A stretch of DNA of 64,000 bases from Hypericum androsaemum. Taxonomy: Eukaryota; Streptophyta; Magnoliopsida; Malpighiales; Hypericaceae. Positions 44,612 through 57,020 of the stretch are shown here, one piece after another. A model generated the notes under the pieces. That model made no database searches and was not told the origin of the DNA. It was given only the letters and a program-made list of their open reading frames with translations. The position numbers and the translations under genes were made by a program. The stretch covers positions 682,001 through 746,000 of the forward strand of contig OZ023190.1 in the NCBI GenBank assembly GCA_963995505.1, in the 5' to 3' direction. Positions within the stretch are counted from its first letter, which is position 1. Each line of letters begins with the position of its first letter.

Positions 44612-47600
44612 TCAACTGGAAAATGGTTCGACTCTGCAGCGACTGTCGAACTCCGTCACGCCACTGTATTTGTTCAGCAATGTCTCGATGTGGTTTACTT
44701 CTTTCGGCATGGAGCCGGTTAGCACCTAATGCAGTGCAAGTACAATAGGTCAGTATAACATTATTGGCCACATACCACCACCAGTCGATCAATTTGTGCT
44801 CATAGGTTTAGGAAAGCCATTTAATCCCATCACCGAAGGATCGGAATAAACTTCAGCACAGAGAGAAGGCACATTGGTTTTAAGAAACGAGGGAAAGCCA
44901 ATCTTGTTGCGTACCTCGTATCCAGTTTCTGTTATTAGGACCTCATCCTCGATCCTTATCCCGATCCCTCGAAACCTGTTAATGTAAGAAGTAAGCACAT
45001 GAAAGTTAGATACACAAACCTATGTACTTGTTATCCCTATAGCCTTCAGTCAGAACATCAAGAATGATACCTCTCGGGACCTCCAAAATTTGGAGGGATG
45101 TAAATTCCTGGCTCAATTGTTATCACCTGTCCAAGTTTGTGAATAACATTAATTAGACTGGCATACACTATATGGTAAAAGGTTTAAGATGAAGCTCGAA
45201 ACCCCTTATAGCATCCAATTCTCTTGGCTATGTAAAATATTAAAGCTTTTAACAGAATGTCGAAACATTTTTGTCTTGTACGATGATTTGAATTCAGAAT
45301 CCTCACTTGCCAACCCACCTTTGCAGCACTTGGACAAGATTTCAGCAAAAAAGATCTAAGATTTCCTCGGAAATTCTTTCTAGTTTTTAGTACATCGTGA
45401 GATCAGACCCCCGAATGATCTCAAGAGAGGAATTTGTTGATGTTCATGTCTCTTGAAATCATTTAGTTCTAGCATTTATCCAGGAGAAACTGGCTCTAAG
45501 TAACCATAATAAGTAAACAATTCTCTTGACGGCGATCTTGGAGAACTTACAACACCTGGCTTCAGCGAACGGCTGTAGCTGACTATAGAACTATCGTGGA
45601 CATCCATTCCTAAATAGTGGCCTGCATTAAGGAAGGTAGCAATTGTTGTGGGTGAACAAACTAAATATACCACCACTCCTTTCGTAATAAATGTCGCTAA
45701 ATACATTAATCTGCAGTTAAATTGGAATGTGAGACATACCTATAGAAGTTGGGTTCAAATGATTGTACAAGTTGCTATCTCCATCTCGCAAAATCCCCAT
45801 TTCCTCCAGCCCCTTACGTAGCATTTCAACCTTTCCCAACATACAATATTAACCGAATTGAGTGAGTAGAAGACAAAGAGAAAAAAACCAGAGATGATCC
45901 CAGTCTACATCCTTATCTAACATTTGCTATCAATCTGGGTTGCTTTTGAAAATGCGACGAGGACAATATCGAGCTTTTGAGCAAGGATTGGAAACAAAGA
46001 ACAGCAATCACTAAGATCAGAAGACCATCAAGTGAAAAACAAGAAACCTATCTACCAGATTCAACGACAACATTTCACAAAACTTTTCTCATCCGAAGGC
46101 ATATCCTCAAGAGTAAGAAAATATTGATATCAGAAGTCAATACCGAATAGTTGTGTATTTGACGAATGTCAGCACCAGGCTTGCAAAGCTTCACACAGTC
46201 CTTGTTCGTTTGAAGTATAAGTTCATAAAGCTCCTCCTGAAATTGCATTCTAGACCATTAGCCTCACTATGCTGGTCTAATACAACACCACACAGTTCTT
46301 CAGTGATAACCAAAATTCAGAAAATCACACCTGTGCTGCGGAAAACTGACCGCTAGGTGGCCAGGTACGCGTAAGATCACTGTCATAACCATGCAACTCA
46401 CATCCGACATCCATCAAAACAAGATCACCATCCTTGATCTGCAGGTGGAGGTAAAATATGACTTGTCTGCTCAGTAGTTTTTTGCTTCTTAAACTGATAC
46501 ATAATACCCATCAGCTCAAGATGGATCGCATTACCTTTCTATCATTTCGGGAATAATGTATGACACTGGCATTAGATCCACCGCCCACCACGGGGTTAAA
46601 TCTGACAAAAGGGATTACATCAGTCATCTTGAAACAGCCACAATACAGTACATGAGCAAGTTTTCTAAGTTTCCTATTTAATCTGTTAGTCATGTCCTGA
46701 AAGGTAAGGAACTTATAAGGCCAACTGAATGAAGATATAGCTGAACATATCATTAGGAATTAATGAAGCTTACGCCATCCTTTGGGCACCTCTCATTTTG
46801 CTCTCGTATTCAAACTTTGCAGCTAACAAGCTCTCATGGGGATGTATCTTAGAATGCAACATTGTTTGCAACAGAGCCTGAACACCAGCAACAAATCATT
46901 TGAGTAGTAAAACTACATCAAAGGAACAAAACCACATCCAAGCATGTCCTAATATGAATCAGGAAGTACCTGGCAAGCAATTGATGCAGATTCTCTCATT
47001 AGCTTCAGCTCAGCTGCTGATTTCACCCAGCGCAAATCATGAGTGTATCTTGCAAGATCTTTCACTTTTCCGGATAGAGCTGCCTTCTGGAAGGCCTCCA
47101 ACTCAGTGTATGTGGTCGTAGCTGTCTGCATATTGTGAAACAACTTCGAGGACTTCTTCATCATGTCTGGAAAAAGCTGCAGGCATTAATCAGGAAAGAC
47201 CATCTACACCATGAAACAGAGGAAGCTCTCGCTTTTGCTGGCCTCAACAAAAAGACGCAAACAAAGCAGCAGGAAGATAAAACAGTCAAGTTACTAGTCT
47301 ATCAAATGCTCATAAATGTTTAAACAATTATCAGATCTGGAACAAGTAGTACAGATACAATGGTCCAGTATTATAATTGAGGAAAATATACAAACAAAGG
47401 GTTTTCCTTGATTCTAAAGAGTACAATTAGAATGGAATATACTACATTAGACATCATACAAAAGAAACCAACTTGTTTGTTATTTGCGGATATTGGTGGT
47501 ACATCAAGATTCAAAGACACTCACAGGCAGCAATGAGTTATGTCCAAAAACAATCAACTTTCTCTCTCAGATTCAGATATTTAATTTACAAGAACATAAC

Positions 47601-48927
47601 TTACATTGCGCAAATGGCTCATTGGGTATGCTTTGTCAGCTTTGAATATCTCCAAAGCAGCATCAACTCCTGCCACTGGACCCTCCCACGTAACATCCTG
47701 AACAAGCAGTAGGCATAAGTTCCCTCCAAGTCCGAGGATCCAACTCTAGTGATTTAGAATATTATTCATCACCACCAGGCACCAGCTATAGATTATCACT
47801 ACTTACTACAAAAGAAAGAAGAAAGAGCCATGCGAATGGAGTTCAAGTAAACATGTTGATAGCATACTAGTGTGACAAAAATCTAGTAGTACTAAACCAT
47901 GCTCAAGAAATTACAATAAAATGAACTAAATTAGTTAGTAATAAAAGGCATACATGATGTGTGGCTTCTGGCATGAACATGCATAAACCAAGATCATGAC
48001 CCAAAACTGCCACACCACCTGGTTGTTGGCAACCGGTGATGTAAGAGTAATCGGCATCTTGACGGAATGTGTAAGGGACAACATCCGTCATCATCTTCAC
48101 AGGGGCAGCGGCAATGACAGCCAAGCTATCCTCCGGAAGAAGTTCCAAGAGCTTTTTTCTTCTTGAAATGTACTCCTCGGTAGTTATTCCTGGTGTAATC
48201 TCTCCTTCCTTTAGTAGCTGCAGGCAATAACCAGAAAGCATCCATCAACACTGGGAAGCAAAGAGCATACAGATACATTCACCCGAGTTTCCAAAGATAG
48301 AGCAACAGGTATTAAGACATGAAGTCAGAAAATTCTCGGTCTTCTTATCCAATTCCGAGAACGAAATAACGTATGCACGGTTACCTGATCTAAACTGCAT
48401 CATGCTTATTTATATCAGTATCAGAAAGCACCCAAGAGTGACCACCTACCTCAGGATGCGTAGCCGGAGTTGGCTGTCCAACATCCCCCAAATAAGAAGA
48501 ATACATCAAACGACCGAAACCCTGGATAACATTCCACAAAGTCCAACGTCAGCATTATCTACCAAAGAATCAGATTCCGCAATAAAGAATGAAACCAAGA
48601 GCAGATGAACACGAGTGCGGCACGGACAATAAAATAAATTTAAAAACTCCATCAAAACCTCTTCTGATGCTAATAGCTCATAGCTCTCACAAACTTGGAG
48701 CAAAGTCACAAGCGCGGTTTAGGGAGAAAGGCTCTATCTTTGGTGGGACCAACATCTAAAGCAGCAGTCTTTAGTACAAATCCACAAGGACCCCACCCAA
48801 GAAGAGATGACGACAAGTTCCAATTTTTTTTTTCTTTCTATGAAGATAGAATAAGAAGAGCAAGGGTTCTTACGTGGTTGAACGGTGACGTTCTAAAGGA
48901 AAGGAATTTCCGCGAGATACTCCTCAT
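44612..48927 (-). CDS. ICP55: Intermediate cleaving peptidase ICP55 (Xaa-Pro aminopeptidase P-like, M24B), 14 exons
   Basis: Mitochondrial metallopeptidase that trims one residue from imported proteins after presequence removal, stabilising them. Exons on the minus strand (high to low): 48927-48874, 48521-48450, 48217-47954, 47697-47605, 47176-46970, 46877-46774, 46601-46535, 46438-46331, 46236-46144, 45830-45740, 45621-45551, 45126-45071, 44975-44915, 44725-44612; all phases join to 484 residues. Exon 1 encodes MRSISRKFLSFRTSPFNH, a basic Ser-rich presequence without acidic residues. The AMP_N domain includes SRRKKLLELLPEDSLAVI and YTFRQDADYSYITGC. The M24 domain has NPVVGGGSNASVIHY, DLVLMDVGCELHGYDSDLTRTWP (metal-binding Asp residues), GHYLGMDVHD, EPGIYIP and GIRIEDEVLIT (metal-binding His/Glu). 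The length agrees with the Arabidopsis protein as I remember it (about 490). The frame is intact. Confidence 0.93.
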
Positions 48928-49534
48928 TTCTGTGTCTTCGGGGCTTCCCAGGAAGGACTTGCGAGGTTAACCCCCTACCCTAAGTTTTAAGTGTTAGGGT
49001 TTAAGGAATACGGCATATCGAAAACCCACGTCTCCTACTTTGGCTTTTCCTTGCCTTTTTTTGGTTGGAGAGTGGAGACCACTTAATAGACTTCTAGTAC
49101 TGAAAGAAGATCTGGTTAACAAATAGATCCTGTCTGAACCCAATTTAGCACGTGAACAACTCGAGTCGAGACTACATAACTTAAAGTTGATACCTTTTGT
49201 TTAAAAAACTGCGGTCCGATCAATAATCAACTTATTAGACTGCATTCTGATACAAACGGACAATTTTTTTACCAAAATTCAGAGAAACAATTTGACCGGT
49301 GATCAATGTCATTGACCACCGATCTGCCGGGTTCAAATAAAATTATGAACAAACAATTTTTAGAGATAACCTCCAAAAGAAGAGGGGCATCCTTTCAATC
49401 CAATGGAGAGTTGTTTATCCAATCTAACAAGATATTGGCAAGGAGCATGTCTAAAGACCCGGATCAATCAAGAGTACAGCTGTTAGATTCTGGTACATGC
49501 TTGCCAGGCGTTTCGATCATGAAAACATAAATTA
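48928..49534. promoter_or_regulatory. ICP55 upstream region and STR6 3' flank
   Basis: About 600 bases between two minus-strand genes, so it must contain the ICP55 promoter and STR6 3' UTR. I see no convincing TATA box or other defined site. Confidence 0.4.
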
Positions 49535-52451
49535 TCAAGCAAAACGTTGAAGAAAGCTTCTGATATTGTCAATGTAAGGAGGGCGGGTGGGGATGATGTG
49601 ACCACAATCATGCTCAATCACAACAGAGTCGTGCTTTGCAAATAAAGCGGCAAGTTCCCGGCTAGCATGGTTCGCGATCTGCCTATCCGCACCCACGAGA
49701 CTGCCATATATGTGCAGCGAAGGGCAACGTATTGACTCGCTCTGCATCTCTGCCAGCTGAGCAGCAGGAAACCCAGAGCATAGAATTGCAAATCTGAAGT
49801 CCATCACATTCTTCCCCCTATGTCTTTCCATGCATAACAGAGCAGCCATTGCTGCTCCCTGTGAGAAGCCCAAGATCCCATCAAATGGACCTTGCTGAGA
49901 GAGTACCGTTTTCAAATGCTCCATTGAATCCTCCAAGCCCTCAGTTTGCTGCTGATATTGAAGTGGATCAAATGGAGCATCTGCCAACTGCCACTCGGTA
50001 TCACTCCTCCCTTTACAACTACGCGCTAACAACCATGCAAACTTCCTATTGCATTTTTCTGGAGGAACTTGTTCGCCTGGAGTTGACGTATCGTGGCTAG
50101 ATGGTCGGTAAATGAAAGGCAGCTCATGCGGTGCATCCACGTAGATGAACTCCACAAGGTTCTTAAGTTTTTTGGCCAAGGATGCAGTTCTACCTTTAAA
50201 ACTAGAAGTGTTTTGTCGAAACCCATGAAGACATAAGATCCTTAGTTTTCTTGAAGGCCCACCACCTACATTATAAGCATATGCATTATATTACCATCAA
50301 AAGAATTCTTAAGAGCGGAGACCAAATAACTTGTGGTCAGCAGTTATAATAGAGAGAGGTGATGCAGACGAGGAAGCCCAAAGACATAACGTGAAGGAGA
50401 TACAGACCTTACCCAATCCCTGATCCAACTGATGTGTGGGAGTAGTATCAGTGAGTACCGTTCTGTGATTAGTCTCTGGTATTGTTTTTTCTGCTTCACG
50501 ATTATCAGTCAAGGGAGCAGCTACAATGTTCTTTCCTTGTTTCTGGCAGAGCTCACAAACATGGATGGTGTCATCTGCCTGCCCACCACCACAAAACGAG
50601 AATGTGAGAGAGAGACATCAAGGACAATATACACTACAAAAAGACATATCAAACCCTTCTGGTTCCCTTTCAGCATAGAGTTCCCAAGCATGGTGGATAT
50701 GAGATTAGATCATTAGACTAAGATGATCCGGAAGTCGTGGCATTTGTATAAATCTTTGAGTGGTCAAAGTCTCTTGCAAGAGGTATTTACCCAATGGTTA
50801 GAGCACATAAAATCAACAGCATACCTGACACTTGTCACAGACCAAAACAAGCATTCGGCAATGGGAGCATCTGCACCGAGAGGAATAATCATCAAAAGAC
50901 AGGCCACAAAGAAGGCAGGTACCTAGCATGCTTGCATCTGAACTCCCAACAGAGATTCTGCAGGCACAGCCAAAAAAATTGATTAGAAGCACCACCATCA
51001 CGATAAAAGATCTTTCGGACTTCTTCCCTTGACCATCAATCTCTTTCAGAAAGTTCTTTCAAGACAGTTCCGAAAAAAAGTTTGTTTTGAGAAATCTTAC
51101 CGGTGATCGAAAACAAAATTCTTGCCTTTGAAGAAACCACCATCAGGAAACTGTTCCAAATAGCGCTGTATTCCACCAAATAGCTGCAAGGTATAATCCA
51201 CATGAATACACCAAAAAGCATTGCACGATTGATGCAGCAGCCTCAAGTTCCATGTTTAGAAATTTAGTTGATGTAAACGTGAATGGCACTGTGCACATTC
51301 AATTAAAAAAGTTCAAGAAATCACCTGAAAAACATTCTCAAAGCCAGCACCTTTAGACTTGATATAAGCCGATGCCATCTCACACCTGATACCGCCAGTG
51401 CAGTACCTATACAACAGTCCAACAAAAGAAACACGACGGAATAAGGGGCAAAAGAGACTGGACCGGTAGTTGCAAAAGTGAGAAGTCTAACCCAACACCG
51501 ATGATGTCAAATAACACACAAAGGGAAGGTGCAAAATGCAAGGTTCTCCAACTGAATACTCACATGAGAACATTTTTCCCGCGTAACTGTTCAGTGTGAT
51601 CATCTATCCAAGAGGGAAGATCACTATATTGCCTGATGGCCGGGTCCAGAGTCTCCGCGACGGGAGAGAAGAACTTCCCGATTCTAGTCTCATACAAGTT
51701 CCTCGCATCCAACAGAACCACCCCGCTGCTGTCAGTTGCACTCCCAGCATCCACCAGTCGCCCTGACAAACCAGAAATCGAAATCCATCAATCAGTAAAC
51801 AAGGCTGAAAAAATGGAAAAACAGGAACGAGAAAGACGGAAGCTCACCGGCATTCTGAAGAACAGAATGGAACTCGGTTGCTGAGAGATGCTCCCCAGCA
51901 TTGGAAACATTAGGTGCTTTCGACAACGGATAAGAACTGAAAGTAACCAACTCCTGAAAATCAAAATCCATCCATCAGTAAACAAGGCCCCCCCTATTCA
52001 TTGGACATCCATAGAAGAGAAACCCTAACACGTCTACCTTAACGACACGGATGGAGAGGGAAGTGAAGCCGCACTGGCGGGCGACAGCATCGTCGAGGGG
52101 AGAGCCGCAGGCGGCGAGCTTGAAGTCGGTGCCTCGGAACATGCTCATCGACTTCACCTCTTCTATGTGCTTCGCCAGCGAGCCGAGCTCCCCTCCCACC
52201 TTTTATTCCATTCAACAACCAAATAAATAAATCAATTTCATGAACATAATAATAATAGAATGGAGAGACAGAGACAGAGGGGGGAGGGGGTTTAATACGG
52301 TGACGTTGACGCCGGAGGGGGAGAGGCGGACGCGGCCGAGGAGAGAGAGACTCTCGCACTTTGAGCGGTAGAAGGACGCCAGGGCTTCCACGTCCTCTAC
52401 GGCGGCGTATTTGTAATACAGCAGCACTCCGTATTCTTCCCCCGCCGCCAT
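49535..52451 (-). CDS. STR6: STR6: rhodanese domain fused to FSH1-type serine hydrolase, nine exons
   Basis: Exons on the minus strand (high to low): 52451-52299, 52199-52038, 51953-51848, 51762-51564, 51406-51325, 51183-51101, 50957-50825, 50578-50413, 50265-49535; phases join to 604 residues. The N-terminal part (from MAAGEEYGVLLYYKYAAVED) is of the TrhO/UPF0176 type. It is followed by a rhodanese domain with LLDARNLYE and active-site loop YCTGGIRCE (Cys nucleophile), then a Cys-rich probable zinc segment (CLLCGL, CRCSHCRMLVLVCDKCQ, HVCELCQ). The last exon is an FSH1-type alpha/beta hydrolase: LHGFRQN, nucleophile elbow GFSQGAAMA and catalytic HDCGHIIP. Bacterial TrhO hydroxylates tRNA uridine-34; whether the plant fusion does the same is inference. 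The same order and strand as ICP55 match Arabidopsis as I recall it. The frame is intact. Confidence 0.92.
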
Positions 52452-53155
52452 CTCTCTCTCTCTCTCACTCTTGAGTCTCAAATGGTACCGGCGCGGCTAA
52501 TTCTGTTGGCGGCAGCGGAGGGTTATGGTTTGGTTTAGTAAGACTACTGCTAGGAATCGCGAAATTTTGAACCCCAGTTTGCTATTTTCCCCAAACTTTT
52601 TCGATTGAATTAAAAAGTCATTTTATTTAATGATTTTGATTGGTTAAAAATTTAAAAATCTAGCAAGAAAAGAGTAACATGATGAAACTGTTGAAATGTC
52701 TGTTAATTCCAAATTTTCGGACATACCAATATATGTGAAAATTTTAATATAGCCTCTCAAATGAAAGTAACTTGTATAAAAAATTCGTGCAAAAATAAAT
52801 TATAAAAAAGAGTCGTGCAAAAGTAGCATGTCATTTTTAATCCTCCCTATTTTTTTTTCCTTCTAATTTAATCGTATCCATAGACTTCGCCTATTTTCTT
52901 CTCTCTTTCCAAACAATGAAAAAAAATCATTCATCTTCTTTCACCCTTATTTATTTCCAATCAAAGACTTCAAAATATAGTATAATAGTGATACGGCGAC
53001 ATTATAAAGGAACATGTGATGTGATCCCTGGCGTTTGAAAGTAGTCGCCCAACAATTCCTAAAACACAAGTAGAGAGTAAAAAAGGACAGTCAATAAAAC
53101 AATCAAGAGAGAGAGCATAGGATTAGAAGAATATGCTCAAAATGGGAAATACCTC
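52452..53155. promoter_or_regulatory. STR6 upstream region
   Basis: Contains a CT/GA-rich leader directly before the STR6 ATG (tctctctctctctcac, 52452-52467), a common plant core-promoter feature. The remaining 600 bases are AT-rich without recognisable sites. Confidence 0.45.
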
Positions 53156-53263
53156 AGTCAGCTTGCTCGTATTGCCCCGCCCAGCACCAAAACCACGACT
53201 CCCTGGTGAGGGGGGCATGAGAAACAGCTCCATGAATGGGAACTCGAGAAAGAATCCAGATGA

Positions 53264-54214
53264 ATTAACGAAGGGAAAAAAACTCACAAGTCTCTAAGTT
53301 TATGTATAATGTACTATGAGGTCCTTTGAATAGATTTTTAGTCCCTCAATTTTGAGAAATAGAACTGATTAGTTCCTGAGTCTATAATATTTGGTCAATA
53401 TTTTTTATGGAATGTCAAAACTACTCTTCTCTTATTCTCATTCTTCCTCCTTCGTTCCCCCTCTCTCATACTTATTAAATCCCCATAAAGCAATCACAGA
53501 AAAAGCTTATTAAATTTCCAATCTTATAGCTGAGTGTCGATACTAATGAATACCATGAAAAGAGAGCTAGGCATATTTGTTTCTTCTTTTTATTGGGGGT
53601 TCTTAATTTGTGTTTCTTTTATTTAGGTTCTTCGGCTGGAGAGGTGTTGGTGAATGCGGTGTCCAACAATAATGAAATACTGCAAGTGATTTAATTTGTA
53701 TCGCCCGACGTCTCCTATTTAGTTCGTTGCTTTCTATACTAGGTATGCATTACCACTGTGTTAGATTGGCTCCATTGCCTTGCTAGTATGAGGAAAATTG
53801 CTTAGCAAACATGAAGTTTTGCTAGAGGAATCAATGAGGGAAGAATTGGAGAGTCCCTTGCATCTATCGAGTTGGAATGGGGAGTTTAATGAGATTGGGG
53901 ATTTAATTTTTTGGGTGGAAGATTGAGGATTTAATAAGCTTCTTCTGTGATTGCTTTATAGGGATTTAATAAGTATGTGTGTGTGAGAGAGAGAGAGAGG
54001 AGGAGGGGAGAGAGAGAGGGGGGGAACGAAGGAAGAAGAATGAGAATATGAGAAGGGTCGTTTTGACATTCCATAAAAAATATTGACCAAATATATACCC
54101 AGGGACTAATCAGTTCTATTTCTCAAAACTGAGGGACTAAAAAGCTATTCAAAGGACCTCCTAGTACCTTATACATAAACTTAGGGACTTGTGAGTTTTT
54201 TTCCCATTAACAAA
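53264..54214. mobile_element. MULE-type non-autonomous element with 9-bp target duplication
   Basis: The element at 53273-54205 (933 bp) has inverted repeats of about 240 bp starting gggaaaaaaactcacaagtc, with shared stretches such as aatagaactgattag and tattttttatggaatgtc. It is flanked by attaacgaa (53264-53272) and attaacaaa (54206-54214), nine bases with one change. Long inverted repeats and 9-bp duplications are the Mutator signature. The centre has no coding frame. It sits in the UPF1 pseudogene. Confidence 0.9.
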
Positions 54215-54894
54215 TAAGTACCTTATAACGGGTCAGTGAATAAACCATTCCATTAGGGCTGCTTTTTAGGATTCTCCATGATGACAATCCCATTCGAGCT
54301 CGGGTAAGAGCAGCATTGAGTTTTCTGAGGGTCATTAAGAAATCCAATACCTTATCCTAAAAAATCCAGATGTGAAAGATTAACGAAATAAGTAGAGCAA
54401 CGAGAATTGGATGAGAAAGAGATCATAGCATCAACCAGGCATCAATGAGAAAAGAGAGAATAGACGGTCAACATTGACTACTAAAGAATGTAGCAAAGAC
54501 TAACAGTTGAGGTGAAGTTTCCTTAATGATGATGATAACCAAGAAACAGCAACCATGACATGGAATAGGAAAGAACAAGCGCATGATGTAACATGATGAT
54601 CAAGAGATGGGCCCGACCTGGTGCTCGTTACTTCTGACACAAGACAAAATTATGCAACCTTTTTCTTTTCCTTGGAACGAATCTACCCCCCTCGCAATCA
54701 TCAAACAATCTGCTAGATCAAACGGCATAGGCCTGTAGCCGAAGAGACACAAGCAGGCATCCAGAAGTCCTGAAGAGACACCTACGGGCATCCAGAAAAC
54801 TGGTGGCCGAAAGGGTGCTTCGGCTCCCAGAAATGTGAGAGCATGGTAAAGGCCTGAACTCGCATTTGCTGTTGGGCGGGCTTCTCAAGCAATG

Positions 54895-55750
54895 CCTGAT
54901 CCGACTCCTGAAAGTTGGGCACGAGTAAAGCGTATACTACGCTACCTAAAAGGAACTCCGGACTATGGCATTCAGTTGCGTTGCACTTCATATCACACAC
55001 TATCCGGCTACAGTGATGCGGATTGGGCCAATGATCCTCACGATCGTCGTTCAACGACAGGCTATGCGGTCTTTCTTGGACCAAACTTAATCTCTTGGGC
55101 CTCTCGGAAGCAAAAGTCAGTCTCTCGATCATCTACGGAGGCCGAGTATCGGGCTGTAGCGACTGTTGCATCAGAAATAATATGGCTCCAATCCTTACTT
55201 GGAGAAATTCAACTTCCATGTCGCACGCCGCCCACGATCTGGTGTGACAACCTAGGCGCCACCTATCTCTCAGCAAATCCGGTGTTTCACAGTCGCTCCA
55301 AGCATATGGAGATCGACTTTCACTTTGTCCGTCAAAGAGTAGCTGATGGTCGTCTAACTGTTCAATACATTTCAAGCAAGGACCAAGTTGCAGATGTCCT
55401 GACAAAGCCGCTTCACCGTCTGCGTTTCAGTGACCTTCGAAGCAAGCTGACAGTCGGTGCCCCGCCATCAGCTTGAGGGGGCGTAAAGGCAAGAACTGTC
55501 CGTTACCGTTACAAGCAATCCTTGATCTCAGCCTTCACTGATCTGGTGTATCCCATGATCCCAGCCCTGGATGATCTGGCACAATAACTCCTACCTAATC
55601 TGATATGATCTGCCGTGATCCTCAAGAGCTTCCATATACGGCTCCCTTGATTCTTGCCCACTGTACATAACTGAAATACATAGACTCCTGTATAAATGTA
55701 TCAATATGAAGACTGAATAAGATGTGTAGAAATTCAAAGATCTTCACATG
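54895..55750 (+). mobile_element. Copia 3' fragment: RNase H domain, polypurine tract and LTR
   Basis: 54895-55476 is an open frame for the RT C-terminal part and RNase H: VKRILRYLKGTPDYGI, GYSDADWANDP, RRSTTGYAVFLG, SRSSTEAEYRAVA (catalytic Glu), IWCDNLGATYLS (Asp) and DVLTKPLH. There is no start in its native context; the element is 5'-truncated. cttgagggggcg at about 55474-55485 is the polypurine tract and the following roughly 260 bases to ttcaca near 55748 look like its LTR. It belongs to a different family from copies A and B. Confidence 0.8.
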
Positions 55751-55789
55751 GTGCCTCTTCGAAAGTGACTGGCAGCCATTCGGATTCCA

Positions 55790-56131
55790 GCCATCCTTGT
55801 CTATAAATAGGCCCTTCCCCCCTCATTTGCATTATCCCAACTACAAGTGCATAAGCATTCATTAGCATTGTAGTTCTCTCTCTCTCAGAAGAGTCCGGAT
55901 ATCCAATGTTCGCCTGAAGCTTCGAGGGTCGTTGTGCTTCGAACTCGGAAGCAGACTAGTCGTTGTACTTCGAACTCGGAAGCAGCCTAGTAGTTGTATC
56001 TTGGGGACGATTACCGCAGCCCGTAAGTACTGAATACAGGGCAATCTCGTCTTACGGAGAAAGAGTCCAACTCTTGCCTCGACTATTAAAGATCCTAATC
56101 AAGTATACCACCTCCATCAACAACAATCATC
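55790..56131 (+). repeat. Partial LTR of the copy A/B Copia family
   Basis: In plus orientation: tctataaataggccc (TATA box), attagcattgtagttctctc, then gggcaatctcgtcttacgg, ctcgacta...gatcctaatcaagtataccacc, ending caacaaca. This matches the promoter-to-end half of the LTRs at 23444-24391 and 28812-29704. It lies directly behind the other Copia fragment, with no internal region after it. Confidence 0.8.
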
Positions 56132-57020
56132 AATCAATTTGTCGGATTCCGAAATTACCTCAATTTCTTTATAACGTTGTTGTCGCCGTTTCTTGCCATA
56201 TAGTCTAGTATACATGCTCTCTGTCTCTCATATGGAGTAATCAATCCTATCTGCAAAACTGCATCTCATCAACCAGCTGCGATGTTGATTAATCATCAAG
56301 ATGAAAAGAAATAGACAAGCAAAAGAAATACCGGACTAGGGACTATACCGCTCCTCAAAACATTCGTAACTATCTTTTCCACATTTGCAGCCTTAGTGAG
56401 ATTCAAATATGAAGCAAAACTTGCACTAATCTCCTCTTGTCCCACCTAAGCAGACAACCGAATAAGATCACTAGTCTGGAAGGACATTAAAAATTTTGAG
56501 AACTCAATTATTCAGCAATATCAAGCGCAAAAATGATACTTTCGTATGTTTAGAAAAATGATGTTCGAAAGACAGCTCATTCATCTTGTAAGAATAACAC
56601 ATAAACGGGAAGACAACAGCAATACCTGGGCATAAAAGAACAGGGGACGATTAGGCACTGGCAATGGTAAATATATCCCTGATGATTGCCTCTCATTAAT
56701 AGCCACTCCATTCTGCAAGGTCCCTCCATAAAAGCTGTTTGAGGGAAACTCGGAAAGTGATGGATGCGTACGAAATCGCAGCTGAAGTCGAAACAGAGAA
56801 AACAACAATTCTCAAGAAGAAATCACAATTATCACTTTGCAGAGAATAAAAACCAAGGATACACTTTACAATCATATAAATATCCTTAAAACACATAAAT
56901 TCTTAAGAAATACCAAATTGCAGACGCTATGGGGAAGGAAAATAACGCCAGAAGTATCATTATCAGCAACCTGATTGGACCAAGATGGCAATGATCACCA
57001 ACAAGAACGACCTGAAGAGG

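Larger units (their letters stand above)
53156..57020 (-). pseudogene. UPF1: UPF1 RNA helicase pseudogene fragment with introns
   Basis: UPF1 is the ATP-dependent helicase of nonsense-mediated mRNA decay. Recognisable minus-strand exons, in order: about 57015-56970 (QVVLVGDHCHLGP); 56781-56626 (RTHPSLSEFPSNSFYGGTLQ, INERQSSG, VPNRPLFFYAQ); 56445-56332 (GQEEISASFASYLNLTKAAN); about 54700-54618 (VDSFQGKEKGCIILSCVRSN); about 54353-54246 (GIGFLNDP, then a one-base frameshift through the NVALTRAR motif and a TAA); about 53240-53156 (PPSPGSRGFGAGRGN, from the Gly-rich C-terminal region). Introns keep GT-AG borders, so it arose by DNA duplication and not retroposition. The N-terminal CH domain, the Walker A exon, the exon before RTHP and the segment before VDSFQG are missing. 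A MULE-type element and Copia debris interrupt it. Confidence 0.85.
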
